The translations under genes and the position numbers were made by a program. The notes under the pieces were generated by a model that saw only the letters and a program-made list of their open reading frames with translations, did no database searches and had not been told where the DNA came from. Shown piece after piece: positions 38,196 to 48,751 of a DNA stretch of 64,000 nt (position 1 is the first letter of the stretch; each line of letters starts with the position of its first letter). This DNA is from Candidatus Hydrogenedentota bacterium (GTDB lineage Bacteria; Hydrogenedentota; Hydrogenedentia; Hydrogenedentales; Hydrogenedentaceae): contig JAOAHN010000099.1 of NCBI GenBank assembly GCA_026415215.1, forward strand, positions 1-64,000. The letters are read 5' to 3'.

Positions 38196-41100
38196 ATGGG
38201 GAAAATATTCTTCATATTAGTAACTCTGCCTGCAATAATCACTTCCCCTGGAAGTGCAAGAGAAAAAACTTTGCACTTTGAAAATGCGGATTTACCTCAG
38301 GTCTCTGTTAGCTGGGCAAAACCAATAAAAGGAAAACCGATAAGGATATTAGCAATACTACCGCAGTCGTCCAGCCAAGATGTATTAGCACTCAGAAAGA
38401 GATTAGATGCCGACATTGAGACAATATATACTGAGAATAGTTTTAATTTAGGTTGCGATCCACTCTGGGGAAGATGGTGCCCTGAATATGAAACAGGAGA
38501 ATACAAAAAAGAATTAGCACTTACCAAAATCAATCAAGAATGGGAAACTATAATAGTTGCGGGGATGGATATTAATACACTTCCTCCTGAATTTTGGGAA
38601 AAATTATTATCAAAAGTAAGAGAAGGTTCAGGATTGATACTGATTCCATACAGAAATCCAATTAGCCATCCGATAGTTGAGTTGATTAAATCTCTTGAAC
38701 AAGTCGAATTTCCAGTTAGAAGGTGGGAATTATTGTGCAGTGGTGAAGAGGACTCCTCTAAAAGAGTAAAGAACGATATCTTTATATATTGTTCACAATT
38801 AGAAAAAGGTAGAACTGTATACATAGAAAACTATTTAGATGGAGTAGATACTCACTCATTAATTCCTGACTTTCTCAAGGAAGATAAGTTTAGCTTATAT
38901 GAAAATGCCTGGGCAGGGTTGATCTCACTTATCATCTGGAGTTCAAGCAGAGACAAGGAGGGAAGGATTCTAAGTGTACAAGAGAATGTACCTAAAGGAC
39001 CTACGGAGGAAGAAGTTCCACCTGAGTTAGTAAGTGAGGACTCTCTAAAATTAGTCCAACCAGTTATGGGTAGCAGTCTTACACCATTTAGAATTGAGTA
39101 TCAAGTCTTAGGGAAAACTGATGCTAACAAAATTAGGGTAAGAGTCAGGCGTGAAGAATCTCCTTCTGGATACGAAGAATATGAGTTTAGGATTTTACCG
39201 AAGAGAAAAAACGAAATTGGATTTACCAATATCGAGTTGCCTATAGGATGTCCGGATTACTTTCTGGATGTGTGGCTCCTAAAAGATGGTAAAGTTCTCG
39301 ACTTTTTTACAAAAAGATTTTATCATTTTTCACATCCTTACATTGAATCGGTTAAAACTTCTAAAAATTTCGTATATCCGCATGATTCTACAATGCTGAA
39401 AGTAAATATAGCCCCTTCCCAAGTTGATAGGGGAGAAGCCAGCATTGTGGCTCAAGCATACGATCTTGTAATATCAAATCTGTTTCCGGAAGGAAGATTA
39501 GTAGCGGAGAATATAGTTTACATATCATCAAAAGGGGGAGAGGTAGATATACCCTTAAGATTTGCCGATTTATGCGGGAGTTATTTAAGAATCAAAGTCT
39601 GGGGAATACCATTCAAAATCAATAAGCTTGGTATGAATTATTCCTCCCTGTTTACCCTCAAAATCGTTGATTTACCGATTATAAGAAAGGTGTTGAAAAA
39701 AGAGTGGAATAGCTTTTTAGCAGTGAATAAGGTGGATGAAGTAAACAAGAAAATCATTATTCAAAAACTTTCTCAGATATTCGAGAGTGGAACCTATCTC
39801 CCAATTGAGAATGTTTTTGAAGAATCAATAACAAATCTTGGAAATCACTTATTTTTTCAAGTATGGAATGATTACAACTCTACATCAACAAATAGATGGA
39901 AAAGAATTCCTTGCTTTAATGATGACTATTTTCTTCAAAAATCACTTATAGAAATTCAGGAAAAGTTGGATAACAAGAACATTCCAACTCCTTGCGGTGT
40001 CTCATTAGGGTGGGATGCGTCCTTAACAAAATTAGAGGAACCAATTTGTTTTTGTAATTTCTGTTCAGAAAAAATCAGCAAAATTTGGAGAGAAGAACAT
40101 AATAAAGATATCACAGATATCTTAGTAAAGGTAAAGGAAGACTTATCTCAAGGGGTAGTAAGTCCCGAAGTTCTTTTTCATAGAAAGTTCATGGAAGATT
40201 CTTTTTTGAATTTTATTACGAGTCTAAAAAACAAGTGTAAGCTTAACTATCCAGAGGTTCCCACTGGATTAGGTATCTATGGAGGAAAAGAAATATACAC
40301 TGGGGTAAACTACGAAACTCTTTTGAATGTCGTAGATTGGGTTGCAATTGAACCATCTGAATTTTCATTAAGAATTTTGCCATCACTTTATCAAAGAAAA
40401 AGCGACCTTTACTATAAAATCAACTTTAATAATCCTGATGTTAGTGGTCAGTACCTAACTGATGTCCTCTGGAGAAGCTTATTAGAAGGAGGGAGGGGAA
40501 TATTTATTGAAAATGGATTGGCAACTAATGAAAATTCTACAGCCGTGAAGTTAATCAAAACCGAGGATAGACTAAATCCAGAGTTAAGGAGCTTCTTCTC
40601 ATATCTCCATGAACTAAAGTATTCAGGCTTGGCAGATTTATTCGGAAAACTAAAACCTGACTACAATGAGGAGGTAGCAATATATCTTTCCCAAGAAAAT
40701 ATAAATATTTCGAACCTTCTCGAAAACCTCGATTATAAAACTTCCACCATAAACTTTATGAGGATTCTAAATGGATTTGGAATTAATCCTTTAGTAATAA
40801 CCAAAAACACCATTGAGAAATTAAAGTCTCTAAGGCTCCTCATATTGCCATCATGCATATTCCTGAATAGTGAAGAAATAGAAGCAATTTCAGACTTTCT
40901 GAATGCGGGAGGATGGGTTATTGCTGATTATATGCCAGGTATAGTGAACGAACAAGATGACGATGCCAACATTATAGACATCTTCAAAAATTATAAACAA
41001 AATGATGTCTTGCTTAAAGGTGATGTTGGTGAAATAATTAAAAAATCAGAAGAGAAAAGGGTGGTTTTATTAGGAGGAGAAATTTCTAAAAAGTGGAGCG

Positions 41101-41750
41101 AAATTAATCCTACTATGCTAAGTAAGACTTTAGGAATATTCTCCGAGCTATTGAGCAGAGTGAACATAAGCCTCCCATTAGGGAAAAAAACTAAGTGGGA
41201 GTGGGCTAATGGGAAACTCTTTTCTTTTAATAAAGGACAAATTTATGCGTGGTACCCTAACGCTCATAGCACGATTGGTGAAAATACCTTAAGTAATAAG
41301 AAATTGGATTTAGGTGGTTTTAGTGAAAGATATGTTTATGATGTATTAACTGGGAGAATTATCAGCAAAAGCAAGAAGGGAAAAAATTTAGAGGTCAAAA
41401 GTGATAAAAATCAAATATTCAGCATTCTTCCATACGAAGTAATAGGGTTAGAAATAGAGATGGGGAGAGAATTTAAGGCAGGGGAAAGAATTACGGGGAA
41501 GGTGAAGGTATTGAGGAAGTCAGGAAATAAAAATGAAAATTTTATTAAACATTATATTTGGATAGTTCTATCTTCAGACGAGGAAGGTAAAAACAAGATT
41601 TATTCAGAATTAGTAGAAACCAATGAAGTAGGAGAAGCTCCTATAAATATTCCCACCTACTTAAATCAACCTGCGGGCTGGTATATCCTAAGTGGAAAAG
41701 AGATGTTCACATATAAAAAATCTATACTTTTCGTAAAAATCCTACCATAA
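38196..41750 (+). CDS. large secreted protein, GH42-like/GATase-like domains, function unknown
   Basis: The 1184-residue protein carries a signal peptide (about 1-21, ending SPGSA). Residues about 45-230 look like a GATase-type alpha/beta domain (IIVAGMDINTLPPEFW, GSGLILIPYRN). Residues about 290-500 are beta-rich. About 560-830 could be a TIM barrel, with a CFCNFC cysteine cluster and VVDWVAIEPSEF. Residues about 840-980 resemble the beta-galactosidase trimerisation domain (LLILPSCIFLNSEEIEAISDFLNAGGWVIADY), and the C-terminus is beta-sandwich-like. A glycoside hydrolase role is inferred from this layout only; I cannot name catalytic acids. It is divergent from the DUF4838 gene. Confidence 0.6.
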   Translation: MGKIFFILVTLPAIITSPGSAREKTLHFENADLPQVSVSWAKPIKGKPIRILAILPQSSSQDVLALRKRLDADIETIYTENSFNLGCDPLWGRWCPEYETGEYKKELALTKINQEWETIIVAGMDINTLPPEFWEKLLSKVREGSGLILIPYRNPISHPIVELIKSLEQVEFPVRRWELLCSGEEDSSKRVKNDIFIYCSQLEKGRTVYIENYLDGVDTHSLIPDFLKEDKFSLYENAWAGLISLIIWSSSRDKEGRILSVQENVPKGPTEEEVPPELVSEDSLKLVQPVMGSSLTPFRIEYQVLGKTDANKIRVRVRREESPSGYEEYEFRILPKRKNEIGFTNIELPIGCPDYFLDVWLLKDGKVLDFFTKRFYHFSHPYIESVKTSKNFVYPHDSTMLKVNIAPSQVDRGEASIVAQAYDLVISNLFPEGRLVAENIVYISSKGGEVDIPLRFADLCGSYLRIKVWGIPFKINKLGMNYSSLFTLKIVDLPIIRKVLKKEWNSFLAVNKVDEVNKKIIIQKLSQIFESGTYLPIENVFEESITNLGNHLFFQVWNDYNSTSTNRWKRIPCFNDDYFLQKSLIEIQEKLDNKNIPTPCGVSLGWDASLTKLEEPICFCNFCSEKISKIWREEHNKDITDILVKVKEDLSQGVVSPEVLFHRKFMEDSFLNFITSLKNKCKLNYPEVPTGLGIYGGKEIYTGVNYETLLNVVDWVAIEPSEFSLRILPSLYQRKSDLYYKINFNNPDVSGQYLTDVLWRSLLEGGRGIFIENGLATNENSTAVKLIKTEDRLNPELRSFFSYLHELKYSGLADLFGKLKPDYNEEVAIYLSQENINISNLLENLDYKTSTINFMRILNGFGINPLVITKNTIEKLKSLRLLILPSCIFLNSEEIEAISDFLNAGGWVIADYMPGIVNEQDDDANIIDIFKNYKQNDVLLKGDVGEIIKKSEEKRVVLLGGEISKKWSEINPTMLSKTLGIFSELLSRVNISLPLGKKTKWEWANGKLFSFNKGQIYAWYPNAHSTIGENTLSNKKLDLGGFSERYVYDVLTGRIISKSKKGKNLEVKSDKNQIFSILPYEVIGLEIEMGREFKAGERITGKVKVLRKSGNKNENFIKHYIWIVLSSDEEGKNKIYSELVETNEVGEAPINIPTYLNQPAGWYILSGKEMFTYKKSILFVKILP

Positions 41751-41889
41751 TCAATAAAATCACTGCTATAATATCGCATATTCAAAAAAATTCCCACTTT
41801 TTTTATTCAATGTGGTAAAATATATTCGCATTAACCTTTAATAGACTTTTATGAGATAAAAACACAACTCTAACAGAGGAGAGGGGCTT

Positions 41890-43911
41890 ATGAATACAAA
41901 GAAGGTAATGACAGTAGCTAAAAGACTTGTAATCGGATTTGGCCTTATCACGGTAGTCCTGGTCACAGTGGGCCTAATATCCATCTTCTTGGGAGTTAGA
42001 ATATCTAATATTTTTTCAAAGATGCATGATAGTTCTCTGCCATTGCGTAGGCATGCGTTTAACACATTAATCCAATATGCGGAAGTATATTCCGGTGAGA
42101 ATGCATTGTTATCTGTGGATATAACTGAAGAAGTTCGAGCATCCCAATATAATGTAAGATTCCCGGAAGCAGAAAAGGTTTTTAAGGAATCTTTCGAGAA
42201 TATAGAGAAAATTGAGAAGTCTTCACAACTCCAATCATTGTGGAGGGAATTTAAGCAACTACACGATAAATGGTGGAAAGACCATGAAAAATTTGTACAA
42301 ATAGCGAGGGAATTTGAACAATTCGGGATCCAGGACCCTTCAGCTTTAGAGAGAGATATAAACCAGTTTAAGTTTGACCACTCCATCCTAAAAACAAAAG
42401 TCCTCAACCTTATTACTAAAGGTGAAACTTTTGAGGGAGGTGAAGACCATACTAAATGTAATTTTGGCAAGTGGCTTACCACAGCAAAGATTAAAAGTGA
42501 AAAGATAAACAATTTATTGGATGAAATTAGACCTATTCATCAAAGATTCCACGAAGCTGTTAAGGAAATCAAGGCTATTGTTTTACAAGGTGATAAAGAA
42601 GGTGCTCTGAAAAAACTTGAATCCAATGATGAAACAATTAATAAGACCTTCGAGAAGTTCGACGAAATACTTACCATAGCAAAAAATGCAAAAGATGCTT
42701 ATCTGGCGATGTCAAACCAGGCATTAATAGAAAATGCCAAAAGTTATAGCCAAGCGAAAAATGCTATCCAAAAACTTGCAGACGAGACACAAAAAGAACT
42801 GGAAGAAGCAAGCGGAAACATTAGGCAATCTATTAGTTACACTATATTCGTATTAGCAATAGGAGTAGTATTAGGAACAGTAATAGCGATTGTCATTGGA
42901 TGGATAGTTATTCGAAGTATAAATCGGATATTGGGAAGTATTTCCACTCGAATAAAAGACGGTGCTACTCAGGTGGATTCTGCAGCGGAGCAGGTATCCC
43001 AAGCAAGTCAAACACTATCAGCCTCTGCAAGTGAACAGGCATCGAGCGTTGAGGAAACCTCTGCATCTTTAGAAGAAATCACATCTATGATTCAGCAGAA
43101 TGCATCTAATGCGGCACAAAGCGAACAGATGATGAAAGAGACTGAGCAAGCGATATTGAACTCAGTTAATGCGATGAGCAAACTTCTTGGGAATATGGAA
43201 GCTTTGAGGGAAGCCTCAGCAAATACTGCAGGAATTATAAAGAACATAGATGAGATAGCATTCCAAACTAATTTGCTTGCCCTGAATGCAGCGGTAGAGG
43301 CGGCAAGAGCAGGAGAAGCAGGCAAAGGGTTTGCAGTAGTAGCAGAAGAAGTCAGAAGACTTGCTCAAAGAAGTGCAGAAGCTGCGAAGAATACCCAACA
43401 GATGCTCGAAGAGGCAATGAGAAGAGCAGAGGAATCATCTGACATGTCTAAATCAGTGGAAGAGTTACTAACAAAGACGAAAGAACTCATTCAGAAATCA
43501 TTAGTTTTAGTTCAGGAGGTAAACACCGCCTCCAACGAACAAGCAAAAGGAATCGAACAGATAAATACAGCGGTTATGGAAATAAACAAATCTACCCAGG
43601 AAGTAGCGGCGAGCTCGGAAGAATCTGCTTCTGCAGCTGAAGAAATGAGTGCTCAAGCTAATGAACTCCTTAGCCTCGCAAATGAGTTAGAAACGATGTT
43701 GGGAAGGGCTACAGCCAACAATACTGATAGAAAGATTAATGAAGAAAGTAAATTTTCTAAACACAAAATAAGCAAATCCACTGGGCAAAGGGTCCCCGAT
43801 AGAAGAGCTAAAAAAACTGCCTTGCTCCCTCTAAAAAATAAAGAAAGCGTAACATTAGTTAAGCCTGAGGAGGTAATTCCTCTTGATGAGGAAGAATTAA
43901 AAGAGTTTTAA
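41890..43911 (+). CDS. methyl-accepting chemotaxis protein with extracytoplasmic CZB-like domain
   Basis: This 673-residue receptor has membrane helices at about 17-39 and 318-342. Between them, about 155-225, is a CZB-like zinc-binding motif: [18 protein letters not shown] and PIHQRFHEA supply the His, His/Cys and His ligands. The cytoplasmic part lacks a long HAMP and contains the signalling hairpin tip [29 protein letters not shown] with the EVRRLAQRS region. Gln/Glu pairs suitable for methylation flank it. The C-terminus ends [14 protein letters not shown], not the NWETF pentapeptide. It heads the chemotaxis operon after an AGAGGAGAGG site. Confidence 0.93.
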   Translation: MNTKKVMTVAKRLVIGFGLITVVLVTVGLISIFLGVRISNIFSKMHDSSLPLRRHAFNTLIQYAEVYSGENALLSVDITEEVRASQYNVRFPEAEKVFKESFENIEKIEKSSQLQSLWREFKQLHDKWWKDHEKFVQIAREFEQFGIQDPSALERDINQFKFDHSILKTKVLNLITKGETFEGGEDHTKCNFGKWLTTAKIKSEKINNLLDEIRPIHQRFHEAVKEIKAIVLQGDKEGALKKLESNDETINKTFEKFDEILTIAKNAKDAYLAMSNQALIENAKSYSQAKNAIQKLADETQKELEEASGNIRQSISYTIFVLAIGVVLGTVIAIVIGWIVIRSINRILGSISTRIKDGATQVDSAAEQVSQASQTLSASASEQASSVEETSASLEEITSMIQQNASNAAQSEQMMKETEQAILNSVNAMSKLLGNMEALREASANTAGIIKNIDEIAFQTNLLALNAAVEAARAGEAGKGFAVVAEEVRRLAQRSAEAAKNTQQMLEEAMRRAEESSDMSKSVEELLTKTKELIQKSLVLVQEVNTASNEQAKGIEQINTAVMEINKSTQEVAASSEESASAAEEMSAQANELLSLANELETMLGRATANNTDRKINEESKFSKHKISKSTGQRVPDRRAKKTALLPLKNKESVTLVKPEEVIPLDEEELKEF

Positions 43912-43994
43912 AAAGAATCTCTTGGATATATTTTTATAATCTAAGCAGGAAATAAGTTAGTATATAATATCTATACCTTTACGAGGGAGGATAT

Positions 43995-46796
43995 ATGGCT
44001 GATTTAGACATAAAATCAGTGATAGAGAAGCTGAGTGAAATGGTGGTTTTAGCTGGTCCTGGGGACCTACAGGAACTGGCTCAGATACATACACTTCTAT
44101 TAGAAGTTAACAACTGGGCTAAAGAAAATGGCTTAGGATGCTCTGCAACGGTAGCTGAAAATTCTGCTGATCTTATTGAGAAGGTAGTCTTACAAGAGGT
44201 TACTAACCCTAATGAGGCGCTAGAAAAAATTAGTAGAGTGGTGAGTGGATTTCAACAGGTAATTCTAATGAATTTTGATGAAAGAGAGGTGCAATACCCA
44301 GAGGATTTAGTAAAAAATAAGCCACACACAAAATGTGCGGAAAACATCTCAGAACTTTCTCTACCCAGTAATGTTGATCCAGATATATTTCAACAATTTT
44401 TACATAATCAAGAGTCAAATCTCGAAGAAATAGAGGCACTACTTTTAAGTTTTGAAGGGGGTGTAGAACAAGAAAAAGTCAGAGAATTAAAACGCAAAAT
44501 ACACACGCTGAAGGGTGAGGCAGGTGTATTAGGTTTGAATGATGTTCAAGAACTTTGTCATTTAGCTGAGGAACGGATTGAAAAAGGTATTAGTTCAGAG
44601 TTAATTGATACTCTGTTTGCATTGAAAGATTGGCTTAAATGTAAGTTCGATGCGTTCGCTGGAAAGGGCAGTATTCCGGGCTTTCCAGAAAAACTGAAGA
44701 GGGCGCTTGCATTAGAAGAAGAGTGTGTCCAAGACAAAAGTGAAGCAGGGGAGAAAAAATCTCAAGAAGTTATCTTTAAGCCCAAAGCACTTGAGGGCGA
44801 TTTGGAGTTAGTTAGAGACTTTGTTCATGAGTCCACAGAGCATCTTGAAAATTGTGATATACATCTATTGACACTTGAGACGGAGCCAGAAAATGAAGAC
44901 TCACTGAATGCGGTATTTAGGGCTTTTCATACGATAAAGGGAGTGTCAGGTTTTCTCGGATTAGAAGAGATAAAGCTTATATCCCACGAGGCTGAAAATT
45001 TATTAGATAAGGCGAGAAAGAAAGAGTTATTACTTGTGGGCGAGACCATAGATGTAGTATTTGAGGTAGTAGATGCACTAAAGGAGTGTATAAACAATGT
45101 AAGGAAGTCTTTAGCTACAGGCGAACCAATAATGCCGTTAGAAAATACACAATACTTGGTAGAAAAAATCCGTAGTGTGGCTAACAAGGGTAAATCAGGG
45201 ATAGCAATTGTAAGAATAGAAGGCGAACCAAAAGCAAAATTAGGTGAAATACTAATAGAGAATGGTTCACTAACCGAGGAAGGGCTTCAAAGAGCACTCG
45301 AAATTCAAAAATTACCTCCCCAACCAAAGAAATTAGGAGAAATTTTACGAGAAGAAAATATAATCACATCAAAGAAATTAGAAGATTCATTAAAGTTAAA
45401 AGAAGAGCAACCAGGTAAACTAATAGGGGAAGTGCTTGTTGAGGCTGGGTTTGTGAAAGAGGAAGAAGTTAACGAAGCTTTAAAAAAACAGAAGGAACCA
45501 CCAGAATCTCCAAAGTTAGGTGAGATATTAGTAAAGACAGGTGAAGTGGAGGCAAAAGAGGTAGTTCAGGCACTTCGAGCTCAAAGGGCACAATCTCTTA
45601 CTCCTATGCAGACAGCTGGTGAAGCAATTAAAGTAGATGCTAATCGCCTCGACCAACTCGTAGATTTGATAGGAGAACTTGTAATAGCGGAGTCAATGGT
45701 AGTACGCGAGGTAGAACTTAGAGGTGATATTTATAGTGAGTTAGCCAGACATGTAAGTCAGCTGGACAAGATAACGCGTGAATTACAATTTATGGCAATG
45801 TCGTTGAGAATGATTCCAATAAAGAGCACCTTTCAAAAAATGGCACGACTTGTTAGAGATTTGTCGAAGAAAACAGGAAAATTAATCGAATTCCATATGA
45901 GCGGAGAAGATACGGAATTAGACAAGACTGTAGTAGATAGGATTGGCGACCCGCTTGTTCATATGATAAGGAATGCAGTGGATCACGGGATTGAAGATAC
46001 GCCTGAGGAAAGATTAAAGAAAGGAAAGCCACCTGTAGGGAACATATATCTTAGGGCATTCCACTCTGGAGGAAATATTGTAATCCAAATTGAGGATGAT
46101 GGTAAAGGATTGGATAGGGAAGCTATAGTTAAAAAGGCAATTGAGAGAGGGTTGATAAAATCTGAAGAAGGGCTTTCAGATAAGGAGATATGGAATTTAA
46201 TATTTGAGCCTGGTTTTTCAACTGCAAAGATAGTTACAGAGGTGTCAGGCAGAGGAGTAGGAATGGATGTTGTAAAGAAAAATATAGAATCCCTGAGGGG
46301 ACAAGTGGAAATCCACTCTACTCCTGGAAAGGGAACAGTTTTTACTATAAGGTTGCCACTTACTTTAGCTATTATCGATGGGATGGTTGTGAGAGTAGGA
46401 ATGGAAAGGTATGTGATACCCACATTATCCATAGTCATTTCACTCAAGCCGGAAAAACAACATGTGCATACTGTAGCGAATAGGGGAGAGGTATTATCTT
46501 TTCATGGAAGGTTAATTAATCTTTACAAGTTAAGCAATTTGTTTGAAATTCCGGGAGCGATTGAAGATTACTCAGAAGGAACAGTGGTAGTAGTGGAATC
46601 TGGTGGAACACAGGTAGGTATCTTAGTGGATGAGATATTAGGCCAACAGCAAATAGTGATTAAATCACTTGGCGAACTCTTAAAGAATATCAATGGAATA
46701 GCGGGTGGGGCAATTATGCCAGATGGTCGGGTTGGATTAATTTTAGACATAGCGGGTATTATTAAATTAGCGGAGTCTATTCCATCACATGTATAA
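43995..46796 (+). CDS. cheA: chemotaxis histidine kinase CheA with two Hpt domains and MshEN-like repeats
   Basis: CheA autophosphorylates and passes phosphate to CheY and CheB. The 933-residue protein has a unique N-terminal part (about 1-110). Hpt1 follows with H170 in KIHTLKGEAG, then Hpt2 with H312 in AFHTIKGVSG. Four short repeats (about 413-533: KLGEILIENGSLTEE, KLGEILREENIITSK, LIGEVLVEAGFVKEE, KLGEILVKTGEVEAK) resemble the GspE/MshE N-terminal module. Then come the P3 dimerisation segment (DQLVDLIGELVIAES), P4 ATPase (VHMIRNAVDHGIE, GRGVGMDVV) and P5 CheW-like domain. A classical P2 is not recognised; the repeats sit where it would be. It is the second gene of the operon. Confidence 0.95.
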   Translation: MADLDIKSVIEKLSEMVVLAGPGDLQELAQIHTLLLEVNNWAKENGLGCSATVAENSADLIEKVVLQEVTNPNEALEKISRVVSGFQQVILMNFDEREVQYPEDLVKNKPHTKCAENISELSLPSNVDPDIFQQFLHNQESNLEEIEALLLSFEGGVEQEKVRELKRKIHTLKGEAGVLGLNDVQELCHLAEERIEKGISSELIDTLFALKDWLKCKFDAFAGKGSIPGFPEKLKRALALEEECVQDKSEAGEKKSQEVIFKPKALEGDLELVRDFVHESTEHLENCDIHLLTLETEPENEDSLNAVFRAFHTIKGVSGFLGLEEIKLISHEAENLLDKARKKELLLVGETIDVVFEVVDALKECINNVRKSLATGEPIMPLENTQYLVEKIRSVANKGKSGIAIVRIEGEPKAKLGEILIENGSLTEEGLQRALEIQKLPPQPKKLGEILREENIITSKKLEDSLKLKEEQPGKLIGEVLVEAGFVKEEEVNEALKKQKEPPESPKLGEILVKTGEVEAKEVVQALRAQRAQSLTPMQTAGEAIKVDANRLDQLVDLIGELVIAESMVVREVELRGDIYSELARHVSQLDKITRELQFMAMSLRMIPIKSTFQKMARLVRDLSKKTGKLIEFHMSGEDTELDKTVVDRIGDPLVHMIRNAVDHGIEDTPEERLKKGKPPVGNIYLRAFHSGGNIVIQIEDDGKGLDREAIVKKAIERGLIKSEEGLSDKEIWNLIFEPGFSTAKIVTEVSGRGVGMDVVKKNIESLRGQVEIHSTPGKGTVFTIRLPLTLAIIDGMVVRVGMERYVIPTLSIVISLKPEKQHVHTVANRGEVLSFHGRLINLYKLSNLFEIPGAIEDYSEGTVVVVESGGTQVGILVDEILGQQQIVIKSLGELLKNINGIAGGAIMPDGRVGLILDIAGIIKLAESIPSHV

Positions 46797-46831
46797 AAGG
46801 TTCTTAACTTGAAATAATAGGAGGAAAGATT

Positions 46832-47335
46832 ATGAGCGAGCAAGAAAGAAATGCAGTCAAATCAGAAATGAAGTCTTTAAGTGGAAAATATTTAACATTT
46901 AAGCTGGCAAAAGAAACTTATGGAATACAGATTTTGAAGGTTCAAGAGATAATAGGATTGATGAGTATAACGAGTGTACCGAGGACACCTGACTTTGTGC
47001 GTGGGGTGATAAACTTACGAGGTAAAGTAATACCTGTAATAGAGTTAAGGAAAAAGTTTGGGATGGAATCAATAGAAGACACAGATCACACATGCATAAT
47101 AGTAGTACAAGTAAATGGACCAAAAGGTTTAATTACTATGGGAGTTCTTGTGGACGAAGTATCAGAGGTAATAGACATAAGCGATGAGCAGTTAGAACCT
47201 GCGCCCTCTTTCGGTACTAATATAGACACAGCATTTATATTAGCTATGGGAAAATTGGCAGATGCAGTTGTAATTCTGTTAGACATAGACAAGGTTCTTA
47301 CGACGAGTGAACTTTCAAGTATAAGTTCTATATAA
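46832..47335 (+). CDS. cheW: chemotaxis coupling protein CheW
   Basis: CheW bridges receptors and CheA. The 167-residue protein shows KYLTFKLAKETYGIQILKVQEIIG, the SVPRTPDFVRGVINLRGKVIPVIELRKKFG core and MGVLVDEVSEVIDI, all standard for the family. It starts at ATG 46832 behind AGGAGGAAA, 35 bases after cheA. The C-terminus is normal. Confidence 0.96.
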   Translation: MSEQERNAVKSEMKSLSGKYLTFKLAKETYGIQILKVQEIIGLMSITSVPRTPDFVRGVINLRGKVIPVIELRKKFGMESIEDTDHTCIIVVQVNGPKGLITMGVLVDEVSEVIDISDEQLEPAPSFGTNIDTAFILAMGKLADAVVILLDIDKVLTTSELSSISSI

Positions 47336-47353
47336 GACAAAGGAGGACAGTGA

Positions 47354-47830
47354 ATGCAGATGAAAGTCGAAAACATAAATCCATTCATTGAGAGTGTATA
47401 TGATTTATTTTCCACAATGTTGAATGCAAAAACTGAAAGGAAAACAGTAGGAATAGCAACTACAGCGAATCCGAGAGACATAATGGCCCTCATAGGTATA
47501 AGTGGAAGGGTTCGTGGAGTGGTAGGACTCGCTTTTCCAGTATCCACTGCGTTAGCAATGGTAGGAAGACTTTTAGGTACCGAAATTAAGGTTATTGACG
47601 ACACCGTTTCAGATGCAATCGCCGAAATGGTAAATATAGTAGCTGGTGGAGCAAAAGCGAGATTGAACAAAGGTGATGAGCCTCCTTTAGATCTGAGCTT
47701 ACCTACTGTCATCAGGGGAGGAGATTTTTCTGTGGAGTTTCCCACAAATTCTGTTTGGCTCGAAATAAATTTTGAGAGTGAATTAGGTCCGTTTACTTTA
47801 AGGGTAACATTCGAATCTGAGAAGAAGTAA
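47354..47830 (+). CDS. cheX: CheX-type CheY-P phosphatase
   Basis: CheX belongs to the CheC/CheX/FliY phosphatases that dephosphorylate CheY-P. The 158-residue protein starts NPFIESVYDLFSTML and has the single catalytic-helix motif DAIAEMVNIVAGGAK, where the E-x2-N pair fits the family active site. The fold continues with VIRGGDFSVEF and a beta strand at the end. It lies between cheW and cheY. With no cheZ or obvious cheC in the window, it is the likely signal terminator of the pathway. Confidence 0.9.
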   Translation: MQMKVENINPFIESVYDLFSTMLNAKTERKTVGIATTANPRDIMALIGISGRVRGVVGLAFPVSTALAMVGRLLGTEIKVIDDTVSDAIAEMVNIVAGGAKARLNKGDEPPLDLSLPTVIRGGDFSVEFPTNSVWLEINFESELGPFTLRVTFESEKK

Positions 47831-47847
47831 AGATAGAGGAGTTAGTT

Positions 47848-48228
47848 ATGAAGGCGTTGGTAGTAGACGATTCTGCAGTAATGAGAAAAGTTCTAATAGG
47901 CGCATTGAGTAGAGTTAATATAACTGATGTAGATCAAGCAGGAGATGGAGTTGAGGCGGTTCAGAAAGTTCAAGAGAATGACTACGATATTATTTTGCTC
48001 GATTGGAATATGCCTAACATGTTAGGCATAGATGCGCTGAAAGCCATTCGGAGTATGGGGAAAAACATGCCGATCATAATGGTAACCACTGAGGCGGAGA
48101 AAAGTAGAGTGTTAGAAGCATTGAAAGCAGGAGCAACCAATTATGTTATAAAACCATTTGAACCGAATACCATAGTAAACAAGATCCAAGAGGTATTGAA
48201 TAAAGCGAAGGGTAGTAGTCTAACATAA
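47848..48228 (+). CDS. cheY: chemotaxis response regulator CheY
   Basis: This is a 126-residue single receiver with D7-D8, phospho-acceptor D52 in ILLDWNMPN, the Thr in VTTEAEK and the Lys in VIKPFEP. The Trp after the phospho-Asp (DWNMPN) is common in true CheY proteins. It lies 17 bases downstream of cheX, after GGAG. It probably carries the CheA output to its motor or pilus target. Confidence 0.95.
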   Translation: MKALVVDDSAVMRKVLIGALSRVNITDVDQAGDGVEAVQKVQENDYDIILLDWNMPNMLGIDALKAIRSMGKNMPIIMVTTEAEKSRVLEALKAGATNYVIKPFEPNTIVNKIQEVLNKAKGSSLT

Positions 48229-48237
48229 TTCCCAAAT

Positions 48238-48747
48238 ATGTCTAAAGAATTAGAAAAGTTGCCTGAGTTTTTTCTCGAGCCTGGTTACATTTACTTTTCT
48301 AAATCCCCCTTAAATTTGTATGCTGTGCTGGGTTCGTGTGTAGCAGTGTGTATATGGGACAAAAATTTAAAAATAGGGGGGATGTGTCATTTCCTTTATC
48401 CCAGGGTACCGTCCAAAGAAAAAAGAACTTCAAAATACGGTGATGTAGCTGTATTGGGACTAATAAAAATGATGGAGAACTCTGGGGCAAAGCGAGAATC
48501 CATGCTTGCTCAAATTGTAGGAGGAGCAAGTCCCCCTTTTATAAAGAACGATAATAATTCATTAGGTAAGGAGAATGCGGAGGTAGCAAGGAGTATTTTA
48601 AATAAGAAAGGCATAACAATCGCATCGGAAGATACAGGCGGTAGCATGGGGAGAAAGATAGTATTTAACACATACACAGGACATTTGATGGTACTTAAGG
48701 TCTACAAAATTCGAAAAGATGACTGGATATTACACTCAACAGAGTAA
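48238..48747 (+). CDS. cheD: chemoreceptor glutamine deamidase CheD (copy 1)
   Basis: CheD deamidates receptor glutamines and, in several species, binds CheC. The 169-residue protein has the catalytic Cys and His in LGSCVAVCIWDKNLKIGGMCHFLYP and the AQIVGGASPPF segment. The family Thr may be the one in SEDTGGSMGRKI. It begins nine bases after cheY. The second copy at 49580-50059 differs clearly in sequence, so the two are not a recent duplication. Confidence 0.92.
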   Translation: MSKELEKLPEFFLEPGYIYFSKSPLNLYAVLGSCVAVCIWDKNLKIGGMCHFLYPRVPSKEKRTSKYGDVAVLGLIKMMENSGAKRESMLAQIVGGASPPFIKNDNNSLGKENAEVARSILNKKGITIASEDTGGSMGRKIVFNTYTGHLMVLKVYKIRKDDWILHSTE

Positions 48748-48751
48748 TTAT

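Noticed and set aside
47086-47745. 219-codon minus-strand ORF across cheW and cheX
   Set aside because: Antisense to two well-conserved chemotaxis genes; shadow frame.
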